A DNA stretch of 64,000 nucleotides, taken from NCBI RefSeq assembly GCF_900102465.1, contig NZ_FNBW01000014.1:62001-126000 (forward strand), written 5' to 3'. Below are positions 1 through 8,476 of this stretch, in pieces; within the stretch, counting starts at the first letter, position 1, and each line of letters starts with the position of its first letter. Under the pieces are notes generated by a model. That model worked only from the letters and a program-made list of their open reading frames with translations. It did no database searches and was not told the origin of the DNA. This stretch comes from Thalassobaculum litoreum DSM 18839 (lineage in GTDB: Bacteria; Pseudomonadota; Alphaproteobacteria; Thalassobaculales; Thalassobaculaceae). A program made the position numbers and the translations under genes.

Positions 1-1
1 G

Positions 2-1717
2 CAGGTGGCCTCCGGCCGCTTCGGCGTGACCGCGGAGTACCTGAACAACTGCCGCGAGATCGAGATCAAGGTGGCCCAGGGCGCGAAGCCCGGCGAGGGC
101 GGCCAGCTTCCAGGCATGAAGGTGAACAGCCTGATCGCCCGGCTGCGCCACTCCACCCCCGGCGTGACCCTGATCTCGCCGCCGCCGCACCACGACATCT
201 ACTCGATCGAGGATCTGGCCCAGCTCATCTACGACCTGAAGCAGATCAATCCGGAAGCCCGGGTCTGCGTGAAGCTGGTCGCCTCCACCGGCATCGGCAC
301 GATCGCCGCCGGCGTGGCCAAGGCCCATGCCGACACGATCCTGATCTCCGGCCATGGCGGCGGCACCGGCGCCAGCCCGCAGACCTCGATCAAGTATGCC
401 GGTATCCCGTGGGAGATGGGGTTGTCGGAGGTCCACCAGGTGCTCACCCTGAACCGGCTGCGGCACAAAGTGACCCTGCGCACCGACGGCGGAATCAAGA
501 CCGGCCGCGACGTGGTGATCGCCGCCATGCTCGGCGCCGAGGAATTCGGCATCGGCACCGCCTCGCTGGTCGCCATGGGCTGCATCATGGTGCGCCAGTG
601 CCACTCCAACACCTGCCCGGTGGGCGTGTGCACCCAGGACGAGGGGCTGCGCGCCAAGTTCGAGGGCACGCCGGAGAAGGTGGTGAACCTGTTCTCCTTC
701 GTCGCCGAGGAGGTGCGCGAGATCCTGGCGAGCCTGGGCATGCGCCACCTGCGCGAGGTTGTCGGCCGCTCCGACCTGCTGGCCCAGGTCAGCCGGGGCG
801 ATCCGTCCCTGGACGATCTCGACCTGAACCCGATCCTGGTGCGCGCCGATACCGGTGGGCTGCCGGCCTACAACACGGTCGAGTTCCGCAACGAGGTGCC
901 AGAGACCCTCGACGCCATCATGATCAAGGACGTGAAGCCGGCGATCGAGGGCGGCGAGAAGCTGCAGCTCACCTACAACATCGCCAATACCCAGCGCGCC
1001 ATCGGCACCAAGTTGAGCTCGGTCCTGGTCCGCAAGTACGGCATGTCGGGCCTGCAGCCGGGCCACATCACCGTGCGCCTGCGCGGCACCGCCGGCCAGT
1101 CGCTCGGCGCCTTCGCGGTGCAGGGGCTGAAGCTGGAGGTGTTCGGCGACGCCAACGACTATGTGGGCAAGGGCCTGTCCGGCGGCATCATCTCGGTGCG
1201 GCCGATGACGGCGGCGTCCTTTACGCCGAACGAGAACACCATCATCGGCAACACCGTGCTGTACGGGGCGACGGCGGGCAAGCTGTTCGCCGCCGGCCAG
1301 GCCGGCGAGCGGTTCTGCGTGCGCAACTCGGGCGCCGATGCGGTGGTGGAGGGCTGCGGCTCGAACGGCTGCGAGTATATGACCGGCGGCACCGCGGTGA
1401 TCCTCGGCGAGGTCGGCCACAACTTCGCGGCCGGCATGACCGGCGGAATGGCCTTCATCTACGACGCGGCGGGCAATTTCGAGCAGGTCGTGAACCCGGA
1501 GACGGTGGTCTACCAGCGGATCGAAACCGACTACTGGGAGATGCTGCTGCGCCGCATGGTGTCGGAGCATGTGCGCGAGACCCAGTCCCGCTTCGCCGAG
1601 CGGCTGCTGATCGACTGGCGCCACGAGCGCGACAATTTCTGGCAGGTGGTGCCCAAGGAAATGGTCAGCCGCCTGTCCCAGCCGATCAGCAACACCACCC
1701 GGGAGCGGCGGGCGTAA
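2..1717 (+). CDS. gltB: Glutamate synthase (NADPH) large subunit, C-terminal part (5' truncated by window)
   Basis: This is the C-terminal half of the GOGAT large subunit, which makes glutamate from 2-oxoglutarate and glutamine. The frame is open to the left edge, so the start lies outside the window. The FMN-binding TIM-barrel synthase domain comes first (SGHGGGTGASP). The [3Fe-4S] cluster motif C-x5-C-x4-C is visible, with Cys codons at 581, 599 and 614. The glycine-rich beta-helix GXGXG domain fills the rest, from about base 960. The usual partner gltD is not downstream in this window. Seen: motifs and open 5' end. Known: family reaction. Confidence 0.95.
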   Translation, partial: QVASGRFGVTAEYLNNCREIEIKVAQGAKPGEGGQLPGMKVNSLIARLRHSTPGVTLISPPPHHDIYSIEDLAQLIYDLKQINPEARVCVKLVASTGIGTIAAGVAKAHADTILISGHGGGTGASPQTSIKYAGIPWEMGLSEVHQVLTLNRLRHKVTLRTDGGIKTGRDVVIAAMLGAEEFGIGTASLVAMGCIMVRQCHSNTCPVGVCTQDEGLRAKFEGTPEKVVNLFSFVAEEVREILASLGMRHLREVVGRSDLLAQVSRGDPSLDDLDLNPILVRADTGGLPAYNTVEFRNEVPETLDAIMIKDVKPAIEGGEKLQLTYNIANTQRAIGTKLSSVLVRKYGMSGLQPGHITVRLRGTAGQSLGAFAVQGLKLEVFGDANDYVGKGLSGGIISVRPMTAASFTPNENTIIGNTVLYGATAGKLFAAGQAGERFCVRNSGADAVVEGCGSNGCEYMTGGTAVILGEVGHNFAAGMTGGMAFIYDAAGNFEQVVNPETVVYQRIETDYWEMLLRRMVSEHVRETQSRFAERLLIDWRHERDNFWQVVPKEMVSRLSQPISNTTRERRA

Positions 1718-1758
1718 GCGGCCCGCCTCGCTCCTCTCTGTCCGTCATCCCGGTGGCT

Positions 1759-1831
1759 CCCCGGACTTGATCCGGGGGCCGATCGGGACCGAGCGGACAC
1801 GTTCGCGGCATGGTCCTGACGCATGTCAGGA
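1759..1831. repeat. Two intergenic palindromes downstream of gltB
   Basis: The 274-base gap after gltB holds two hairpin-forming units. CCCCGGACTTGATCCGGGG lies at 1759-1777, and TCCTGAC-GCAT-GTCAGGA at 1814-1831. Both recur in variant form elsewhere in this window (3058, 3142, 21070 and 24779 for the first type; 21110, 40048 and 40096 for the second). They lie outside genes and probably belong to small dispersed repeat families. The first could also aid transcription termination, but no T-run follows it. Confidence 0.7.
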
Positions 1832-1991
1832 TCAAGCCGCCGACGTCGGGACGGCTGTCTCGCGTCCCGCTATCGGACCAGGTGCGGGGTAGTCCAGGGT
1901 GACGATGAGAATGTGATTTGCCCGGCCACGGCTTGCGCCGCCTCACCCCCGCCCGCTACATCTGCGTGGCGGATCGAGCAGGAGGAATGAG

Positions 1992-3023
1992 ATGCGGGTC
2001 GTTCTGGCCGATGACTACAGCGTGCACGCGCCGAGCGGCTTCATCAGCCGGGGCAACCGGGCGGCCAATCCCGAAGTGCCGGAGCGCGCGGCGATCCTGC
2101 GCCGGGCGGTGGAGGCCGGCTCCCACGCGGTGATCGCGCCGAAGGATTTCGGCCTCGCCCCGGTCCAGGCGGTCCATGCCGCCGACTATCTGGAGTTCCT
2201 GACCACGGCCTGGGACAAGTGGTCGGCCCTGCCGGACCACGCGCCGGAGATCCTGCCGAACGTGCATCCCGGCCGGAACATGGACATCCACCCGACCCAT
2301 ATCGTCGGGCTGGCCGGCCACTACCAGGCCGACACCGCCTGCCCGATCGGTCCCGGCACCTGGCGGGGGGCGCTGGCCTCGGCCCAGGTGGCGCTGACCG
2401 CGGCGGATGCGATGTGGCGCGACGGCAAGCCGACCTACGCGCTCTGCCGGCCGCCGGGACACCACGCCTATGGCGACCAGGCCGGTGGCTTCTGCTTCCT
2501 GAACAATTCGGCCATCGCCGCCCAGCACCTGCGCGACCAGGGTGCCGCCAGGGTGGCGATCCTCGACGTGGACGTGCACCACGGCAACGGCACCCAGGGC
2601 ATCTTCTACCGCCGGGACGACGTGCTGACCGTGTCGATCCATGGCGACCCGCACGGCTACTACCCGTTCTTCACCGGCTATGCCGACGAGATCGGCGCCG
2701 GGCCGGGGCGCGGGGCGAACCTGAACCTGCCGCTGCCGCGCGGAACCGGGGACGCGGAGTACCTGGAGACCCTGGACAAGGCCATGGCGGCAATCGATGC
2801 CTTCGGCGCCGACGCCCTGGTGATCGCGCTGGGGCTCGACGCCTCGGAGAAGGATCCGCTCGCCTTCCTCGGCGTCACCACCGAGGGATTCCGGGCGATC
2901 GGCGACCGGCTGGGTCGCGGCAACCGGCCGACGGTGCTCGTGCAGGAGGGCGGCTACATCTCCGACATCCTGGGCGACAACCTGGCGGCGGTGCTGGCGG
3001 GGTTCGACGCGGCGCGGGGATAG
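1992..3023 (+). CDS. Histone deacetylase-family protein, acetylpolyamine amidohydrolase-like
   Basis: A zinc hydrolase of the HDAC/acetylpolyamine amidohydrolase superfamily, expected to deacetylate acetylated polyamines or similar amides in the cytoplasm. The 343-residue length fits. Visible active-site residues are the tandem catalytic histidines H157-H158 (RPPGHHA), zinc ligands D194 and H196 (DVDVHHGNG) and D283, and the late tyrosine Y322 in EGGYIS. These positions track those of the Mycoplana enzyme closely. The start at 1992 is fixed by AGGAGG at 1980-1985. It is monocistronic and convergent with the DUF1194 pair. The substrate cannot be told from sequence alone. Confidence 0.88.
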   Translation: MRVVLADDYSVHAPSGFISRGNRAANPEVPERAAILRRAVEAGSHAVIAPKDFGLAPVQAVHAADYLEFLTTAWDKWSALPDHAPEILPNVHPGRNMDIHPTHIVGLAGHYQADTACPIGPGTWRGALASAQVALTAADAMWRDGKPTYALCRPPGHHAYGDQAGGFCFLNNSAIAAQHLRDQGAARVAILDVDVHHGNGTQGIFYRRDDVLTVSIHGDPHGYYPFFTGYADEIGAGPGRGANLNLPLPRGTGDAEYLETLDKAMAAIDAFGADALVIALGLDASEKDPLAFLGVTTEGFRAIGDRLGRGNRPTVLVQEGGYISDILGDNLAAVLAGFDAARG

Positions 3024-3053
3024 GGAGGAGGGATACCCCCACCCATCTTCATT

Positions 3054-3164
3054 CACTCCCCGGATTTATTCCGGGGCAACGCCAGGGCTTGAACGGACGC
3101 TCGTGTGCGCCCCGACCCGCCCGGTGATCCCCGAGGGCTTGCCCCGGAATAAATCCGGGGAGTG
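3054..3164. repeat. 111-bp element bounded by a perfect 26-bp inverted repeat
   Basis: Bases 3054-3079 and 3139-3164 are perfect reverse complements over 26 bp. Each arm is itself a palindrome (CCCCGGATTTATTCCGGGG at 3058-3076 and its complement at 3142-3160). The element lies between the convergent genes ending at 3023 and 3186, so it may serve as a bidirectional terminator. It may also be a mobile-type repeat of the same family as at 1759, 21070 and 24774. Confidence 0.85.
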
Positions 3165-3185
3165 TGAGAAGAGTAAAAGCCAGGA

Positions 3186-3896
3186 CTACGAGATCGGCGC
3201 AGGCATGATCTCGCGCAGCAGCTTGCGGCGGATCTGGCCGATATAGTCCTCGTAGTCGGACGCCCGGATCACGAAAGCGCCGAAGCCGCCGATCAGGCTC
3301 TCCTCGAAATAGTCGCCGAGCCCCTTAACCTGGTTCTCGATGGCCACCGCGTTGATCGTGATCGCCCGGTCCAGCACCAGCGCGCGGGCGACGGACAGGG
3401 CCGCCCCCTGGTTGTTGTAGCCGTCGCCGGACAGGTCGATCACCCGGCGCGTGCCTTCGTAGCCGTTGGTGTCGAACATCCCGGCGGCAAACAGGATCGA
3501 GGAGGAGATCGACGTGGCGCCGGTGACCACTCGGCGCGGGGCGCGGCTGATCTCGTCGGCGAAGGCGCGGGCCTCGTCGCCACTGCGGATCACCGTCCAG
3601 GGGATCGAGATCTCGTGGCGCTCGGCGCTCGACCATTCGATCAGGGTGACGGCGATCGCGCCGAGCGGCCCGGCGGCGATCGCGTCGGCCAGCTCGGGAT
3701 CCTCGAACGCCAGGGTGAGGCCCTGGAGCTGCAGATTGAACTCGGTGTAGTCGACGCTGGCCGAGCTGTCGACGGCGAGCACCAGTTCCAGGTCGACCGG
3801 CTCCGCCGCCCGGGCCGGTGCCGGGATGCCGGATGCCAGAAACGTCGCGGCGAGAAGACCGGCCGCCGCGAGCACCGTCAGGAAGGCTGCACGCAT
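3186..3896 (-). CDS. DUF1194 domain-containing secreted protein (second of a tandem pair)
   Basis: A 236-residue secreted protein with an N-terminal signal peptide (MRAAFLTVLAAAGLLAATFL, then an Ala-rich cleavage region). A VWA-like fold follows, with a metal-site motif DSSASVD just after the signal. Later conserved blocks are IEWSS, VTGATSISS, DLSGDGYNNQG and a C-terminal IRRKLLREI. DUF1194 proteins are alphaproteobacterial and have no established function. The start at 3896 follows the neighbour's stop by only 5 bases, so the two are co-transcribed. It is clearly a paralog of the upstream gene, sharing the whole domain order. Export to the periplasm is inferred. Confidence 0.85.
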   Translation of the reverse strand: MRAAFLTVLAAAGLLAATFLASGIPAPARAAEPVDLELVLAVDSSASVDYTEFNLQLQGLTLAFEDPELADAIAAGPLGAIAVTLIEWSSAERHEISIPWTVIRSGDEARAFADEISRAPRRVVTGATSISSSILFAAGMFDTNGYEGTRRVIDLSGDGYNNQGAALSVARALVLDRAITINAVAIENQVKGLGDYFEESLIGGFGAFVIRASDYEDYIGQIRRKLLREIMPAPIS

Positions 3897-3901
3897 CGGC
3901 G

Positions 3902-4750
3902 CTACCACCGCTCGGAGGCGGCCGGCAGGGTGGCCAGCTCGGTCGCATGGGGGCGCCACGCGCGGGCTGTCTCCTGAGAGGTGGGCACGCTGGGCGCGCT
4001 GATGTTCATGGTGCGGATCTCGCGGATGAGCTTGCGGCGGATGGCGCGCGGATAGTCCCCGTAGTCGTTCGCCACCTCGACGAAGGCGGCGGTGCCGCCG
4101 ATGACCCGGTCCTCGAAGTAGTAGTTCAGGGTGGGATGCTCGTTGACGATGGCCAGCCCGTTTATCGTCACCCCCTGGGCGACCACGCCCTTGCGGATCG
4201 TCTCCACCGGCGGTCCCTGGTTGTTGCGGCCGTCGCCGGACAGGTCGATCACCAGCCGGTCGGCCTCGAAAGGGTGGGAGAGCAGCAGGGAATTGGCGAA
4301 GCTGAGCGCGCCGGCGATGGACGTCGCGCCGGTAAGGATCTGCCGCTCCAGGCCGTCGATCCGGTCGGCCAGGTCCAGCGCCCCGGCGGCGCCGTCGACA
4401 ACCGTCCAGGGGATGTCGATCGCCTGGTCCGCATGGCCGGCCCACTCGACGACGGTGACGGCGATGCGCTTGAACGGGCCGCTCTCGATCGCCTTGATCA
4501 CCTCCGGATCGCGGAAGGCCTGCGCCATGCCGCCGCGCTGAAGCGCGAATTCCGACTCGTCGACGCTGGCGGAACTGTCCACCGCCAGCACCAGGGCCAG
4601 GTCGACCGGGGTCTGCGCGCGGACGTCGGGAGCGGCCAGGAGCAGGGCCACGCCACACAGCAGCGATGCCCAAAGTGTCGGCCCCCACGGTGCCGCGGCG
4701 GTCGGTTGGAGGCGGCGTGCGGGCCATGGCGGGGCGGCGGATGCGCTCAT
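3902..4750 (-). CDS. DUF1194 domain-containing secreted protein (first of a tandem pair)
   Basis: A 282-residue paralog of the following gene. A long N-region precedes the hydrophobic signal (LWASLLCGVALLLAAPDVRA), with likely cleavage before QTPVDL. The VWA-like core carries DSSASVDESEF, VVEWAG, LTGATSIAGAL, DLSGDGRNNQG and the C-terminal IRRKLIREI. The start is placed at the ATG at 4750. The frame is open further upstream, but that part is not protein-like. The last 30 or so residues extend beyond the paralog. The two genes are divergent from the molybdenum-hydroxylase operon, with 133 bases between starts. Function is unknown; metal binding through the DxSxS motif is inferred. Confidence 0.83.
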   Translation of the reverse strand: MSASAAPPWPARRLQPTAAAPWGPTLWASLLCGVALLLAAPDVRAQTPVDLALVLAVDSSASVDESEFALQRGGMAQAFRDPEVIKAIESGPFKRIAVTVVEWAGHADQAIDIPWTVVDGAAGALDLADRIDGLERQILTGATSIAGALSFANSLLLSHPFEADRLVIDLSGDGRNNQGPPVETIRKGVVAQGVTINGLAIVNEHPTLNYYFEDRVIGGTAAFVEVANDYGDYPRAIRRKLIREIRTMNISAPSVPTSQETARAWRPHATELATLPAASERW

Positions 4751-4836
4751 GCGGAAAGAGTTGCATCCGATTGTGGCCAAATCCAGTGTCGCAAGGTCGG
4801 CACCACCTCTTGACCGCTCACAAACTCGTGGCACAC

Positions 4837-4856
4837 TTCATTGGTACACGAATGAA
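4837..4856. promoter_or_regulatory. 20-bp near-perfect palindrome, candidate operator (GntR/FadR-like)
   Basis: The sequence TTCATTGGTACACGAATGAA reads TTCATT-n-GT-nn-AC-n-AATGAA, with 16 of 20 positions symmetric. The core T-n-GT-nn-AC-n-A resembles FadR-subfamily GntR operators. It sits 27 bases before the GTG start of the molybdenum-hydroxylase operon, in the divergent region shared with the DUF1194 pair. No GntR gene lies in the window, so the regulator is unknown. Confidence 0.55.
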
Positions 4857-4883
4857 ATTCCACAGGGATGGATCGGGGGTGCC

Positions 4884-5723
4884 GTGAGCCGATATCTGCG
4901 TCCGCGCGATCTGGACGAGGCGTTGCGCACGCTTGCGGACGGCGGCTGGACGGTGCTCGCCGGCGGGACCGACCACTATCCGGCCCGGGTCACCCACGAC
5001 ACCGGCGAGGACATCCTGGACGTCACCGCGCTCGATGCCCTGCAGGGGATCGGGCGGACCGGCGCCGGACTGCGGATCGGCGCGGCGGCGACCTGGCGGT
5101 CGGTGATCGACGCCGAGTTGCCGGCGGCCTGCGACGGGCTGAAGGCGGCGGCGCGGGAGATCGGTGGCGCGCAGATCCAGAACCGTGGCACGGTCGGCGG
5201 CAATCTCTGCAACGCCTCGCCCGCTGCCGACGGGGTGCCCGCGTTGCTGTCGCTGGACGCGGAGGTGGAGCTGGTCTCGGCCGGCGGAACCCGCCGGCTG
5301 CCGCTCGACCGTTTTGTCCTCGGCAACCGCAAGACGGCGCTCGAGCCGGGCGAACTGCTGGCGGCGGTGCACCTCCCCGAGGCGGCCCTCGACGGGGCCG
5401 GCCGGTTCCTGAAGCTCGGCGCGCGGCGCTATCTGGTGATTTCCATCGTCATGGTCGCCGGCACCATGCGTCTGGCCGCCGACGGCACCATCGCCGGCAC
5501 GCGGCTGGCGGTCGGCGCCTGCACCGCGGCTGCTCTGCGTCTCGGCGCGCTGGAGACCGCGTTGGTCGGACTGTCGCCGAAAGAGGCGGCGGATCGGCTC
5601 GACGACGGTCACCTCGCCGCCCTGGCGCCGATCGCCGATGTACGGGGCGATGCGCCCTACCGGATGGACACCGCCCGGACTCTGGTGCGGCGCTGTCTGG
5701 CCGATCTTGCGGAGGCGGCATGA
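4884..5723 (+). CDS. Molybdenum hydroxylase (xanthine dehydrogenase family) FAD subunit, CoxM-like
   Basis: The 279-residue FAD subunit of a xanthine dehydrogenase-family molybdenum hydroxylase. It would pass electrons from the iron-sulfur clusters to the acceptor. It has the FAD_binding_5 motif AGGTD near residue 27, the second flavin motif NRGTVGGNLCNASPAAD near residue 100, and a CO-dehydrogenase-flavoprotein C-terminal domain. I chose the GTG at 4884 because it gives the normal family length and follows the G-rich stretch CGGGGGT; upstream codons in the same frame do not look like protein. The stop overlaps the next start by ATGA. It heads a four-gene operon. Confidence 0.9.
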   Translation: MSRYLRPRDLDEALRTLADGGWTVLAGGTDHYPARVTHDTGEDILDVTALDALQGIGRTGAGLRIGAAATWRSVIDAELPAACDGLKAAAREIGGAQIQNRGTVGGNLCNASPAADGVPALLSLDAEVELVSAGGTRRLPLDRFVLGNRKTALEPGELLAAVHLPEAALDGAGRFLKLGARRYLVISIVMVAGTMRLAADGTIAGTRLAVGACTAAALRLGALETALVGLSPKEAADRLDDGHLAALAPIADVRGDAPYRMDTARTLVRRCLADLAEAA

Positions 5724-8476
5724 CCGCGACCCTGACCTTCACCGTCAACGGCAGCGAGTGCCGCGTCGATGTCGCCCCCCAGCGCCGCCTGTCCAGGGTG
5801 CTGCGCGAGGATCTCGGGCTGACCGGCACCAAGGTCGGCTGCGACGCCGGCGATTGCGGCGCCTGTACCGTTCTGTTGGACGGTGCGCAGGTCTGCGCCT
5901 GCCTCGTCCCCGCCGGCCAGGCCGAGGGGGGGGAGGTCGTCACCGTGGAGGGGCTGGCCGACCGGGACGGCACCCATTCCGCCCTGCAGCGTGCCTTTGC
6001 CCGGCACGGGGCCGCCCAGTGCGGGATCTGCACGCCCGGCATGCTGATGGCCGCCCACGATCTGCTGCGCCGAAACCCGCAGCCGGGCCGGGCGGCGGTG
6101 GAGGACGCGCTCGGTGGGGTGCTGTGCCGCTGTACCGGCTATCTGAAGATCGTCGAGGCGGTGCTGGATGTCGCCTCCAACGCGCCCGATACCGAGGCGC
6201 CGGCGCCCGGCACGGCGGTGGGCGCCCGGGTCGCCCGGCTGGACGGGGTCGGCAAGCTCGACGGACGCGACCTCTATGGCGACGACACCACGCCGGCGGA
6301 TGCCCTGTGGCTGCGGGTGCTGCGCTCGCCCCATGCGCTGGCGGATTTCGCTTTCGGCGATGTCGACGCCTGGGCCGCCGCGGTGCCGGGCGTCGTCGCG
6401 GTGCTGACCGCGCGGGACGTGCCGGGGCATAACAGTTTCGGCATCTATCCGACCCTCAAGGACCAGCCTGTCTTCGCCGAAGGTTTCGTGCGGTACCGCG
6501 GCGAGGCGGTGGCGGCCGTCATCGTCGAGACCCGGGCGGCGTTCGAGGCGTTGGACCTCTCCGGCTTTCCGGTCGACTGGTCGCCCCGCGAGGCGGTGGT
6601 CGGCGTCGAGGCGGCGCTGAAGGAGGGGGCGCTGCGACTGCATGAGGCCTCGCCGGGCAACGTGCTGATCCGCGGTCGGGTGGCCTCCGGCGATGTCGAC
6701 GCCGCGATGGCCGGGGCCGATGCGGTCGTCGAGGCTGCGATGCAGACCGGTTTCGTCGAGCACTCCTATATCGAGCCCGAAGCGGGCTGGGCGCGGCGGG
6801 CCGGCGACCGGGTCGAGCTGCGGGTGACCACCCAGACCCCCTATATGGACCGCGACGAGGTCGCCCATGTGCTCGGCATCGCCCAGGAGGCGGTGCGGGT
6901 GACGCCTTCGGTTGTTGGGGGCGGCTTCGGCGGCAAGCTCGACCAGTCGATCCAGCTCCCGCTCGCCGTGGCCACCTGGAAGCTCGGCCGGCCGGTCGCG
7001 ACGCTCTACCATCGCCCGGAGAGCTTCGCCGCCACCACCAAGCGCCACCCGGCGCGCATGACCGCGAGCCTCGGCGTGACCCGCGACGGGGCGATCACCG
7101 GCTTTCGCTTTCACGGCGATTTCGACACCGGCGCCTACGCGTCCTGGGGGCCGACCGTTGCAGGCCGCGTGCCGGTCCACGCCCCCGGGCCTTATCGGGT
7201 GGGGGCGGTGCTGGCGTCCAGTGCCGCGGTCTATACGGACGGGCCGCCGGCGGGCGCCTTCCGCGGCTTCGGTGTGCCTCAGGCGGCGATCATCGGCGAG
7301 CGGCTGATGGACGAGGCGGCGGGCCGCATCGGCATGGACCCGCTGGAGTTCCGGCTGCTGAACGCCCTGCGCGCCGGCGACCCGACGGCGACCGGACAGG
7401 TCATCGAAGCCTCGGTCGGGCTGGCGGCCTGCATCGAGGCGCTGAAACCCGCCTGGGCGCGTTACGGCGAGCAGGTGGCGGCCCACAATGCGAAGGCCGG
7501 CCGCACCCGCCTCGGCGCCGGGATCGGCTGCATGTGGTATGGCTGCGGCAACACCTCCATGTCGAACCCGTCGATCATGCGTCTGGCGCTGAAGCCGGAC
7601 GGGCGGCTGACCCTGTTCAACGGCGCCGTCGATATCGGCCAGGGCAGCTACACGATCATGGCTCAGATCGCCGCCGACGCGCTCGGTGCGCCGTTGAGCC
7701 TGGTCGATCAGGTCTGGGGCGATACCGATCTGACCCCCGACGCCGGCAAGACCTCCGCCTCGCGCCAGACCTTCGTGTCGGGCCGGGCCTCGGAACTGGC
7801 GGGGCGCGACCTGCGGGCGCGGATCCTGCGGCTGGCCAATGCCGGCGAGGATGCGGAGCTGACCTTCGACGGCGGCCGGATCGTCGTGCGCGATGCCGCC
7901 GGTCTGCGGGATCTCGACCTCTCGGTCCTGCCGGTGGATGGCGACGGGCACCTGCTGGTGGGCGAGGGCACCTTCGATCCGCCGACCGCCCCGCTCGACG
8001 CCGACGGCCAGGGGACTCCCTACGCCACCTACGCCTTCGCCGCGCAGATCGCGCTCGTGGAGGTCGACCCGGAGCTCGGCACCACCAAGGTCCTGCACAT
8101 GACCGCAGCCCACGATGTCGGCTGGGCGGTGAACCCGACCCTGGTGGAGGGGCAGATTCATGGCGGCATCGCCCAGGGTCTCGGCCTGGCGCTGATGGAG
8201 GAATACGTGCCGGGTCGCACGGAGAACCTGCACGACTATCTGATCCCCACGGTCGGCGACATGCCGCAGATCGACTGCATTCTGATCGAGGATCCGGAGC
8301 CGCTCGGCCCGTTCGGCGCCAAGGGCATCGGCGAGCCGGCCCTGGTGCCGACCGCGCCCGCCATTCTCGCCGGCATCCGCCAGGCGGTCGGCGTGTGCCC
8401 GGACAAGGTGCCGGTCCTGCCGCACCGCCTGCGCGCGGCGATCCGTGCGGCTCAGACGCGGGAGGCGGCGGAATGA
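5720..8476 (+). CDS. Molybdenum hydroxylase, fused [2Fe-2S] small subunit and molybdopterin large subunit
   Basis: A 918-residue fusion of two proteins that are usually separate (CoxS and CoxL types). Residues 1-165 carry the plant-type [2Fe-2S] cysteines C41, C46, C49 and C61 and the second cluster set C101, C104, C136 and C138. The molybdopterin domain follows, with GGGFGGK near residue 400, AFRGFGVPQ near 515 and the catalytic glutamate E872 in GAKGIGEP. The family hydroxylates N-heterocycles or aldehydes with water as oxygen source. There is no linker break, and the frame is continuous. The start overlaps the FAD-subunit stop, and the stop overlaps the HNR-like gene by ATGA. The neighbours suggest an N-heterocyclic substrate; which one is not visible. 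Confidence 0.9.
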   Translation: MTATLTFTVNGSECRVDVAPQRRLSRVLREDLGLTGTKVGCDAGDCGACTVLLDGAQVCACLVPAGQAEGGEVVTVEGLADRDGTHSALQRAFARHGAAQCGICTPGMLMAAHDLLRRNPQPGRAAVEDALGGVLCRCTGYLKIVEAVLDVASNAPDTEAPAPGTAVGARVARLDGVGKLDGRDLYGDDTTPADALWLRVLRSPHALADFAFGDVDAWAAAVPGVVAVLTARDVPGHNSFGIYPTLKDQPVFAEGFVRYRGEAVAAVIVETRAAFEALDLSGFPVDWSPREAVVGVEAALKEGALRLHEASPGNVLIRGRVASGDVDAAMAGADAVVEAAMQTGFVEHSYIEPEAGWARRAGDRVELRVTTQTPYMDRDEVAHVLGIAQEAVRVTPSVVGGGFGGKLDQSIQLPLAVATWKLGRPVATLYHRPESFAATTKRHPARMTASLGVTRDGAITGFRFHGDFDTGAYASWGPTVAGRVPVHAPGPYRVGAVLASSAAVYTDGPPAGAFRGFGVPQAAIIGERLMDEAAGRIGMDPLEFRLLNALRAGDPTATGQVIEASVGLAACIEALKPAWARYGEQVAAHNAKAGRTRLGAGIGCMWYGCGNTSMSNPSIMRLALKPDGRLTLFNGAVDIGQGSYTIMAQIAADALGAPLSLVDQVWGDTDLTPDAGKTSASRQTFVSGRASELAGRDLRARILRLANAGEDAELTFDGGRIVVRDAAGLRDLDLSVLPVDGDGHLLVGEGTFDPPTAPLDADGQGTPYATYAFAAQIALVEVDPELGTTKVLHMTAAHDVGWAVNPTLVEGQIHGGIAQGLGLALMEEYVPGRTENLHDYLIPTVGDMPQIDCILIEDPEPLGPFGAKGIGEPALVPTAPAILAGIRQAVGVCPDKVPVLPHRLRAAIRAAQTREAAE

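Noticed and set aside
3186-4766. A single 526-residue minus-strand protein
   Set aside because: Only its last 236 residues are real; the first part is an out-of-frame reading of the upstream DUF1194 paralog.
5657-8425. A 922-residue open frame on the minus strand opposite the Mo-hydroxylase genes
   Set aside because: Composition is His/Arg/Gly-rich without any domain, and the plus strand carries clear enzyme motifs. Long antisense frames are expected at this GC content. The same holds for 20037-22820 (-), 47624-49951 (+) and 56564-59572 (+).
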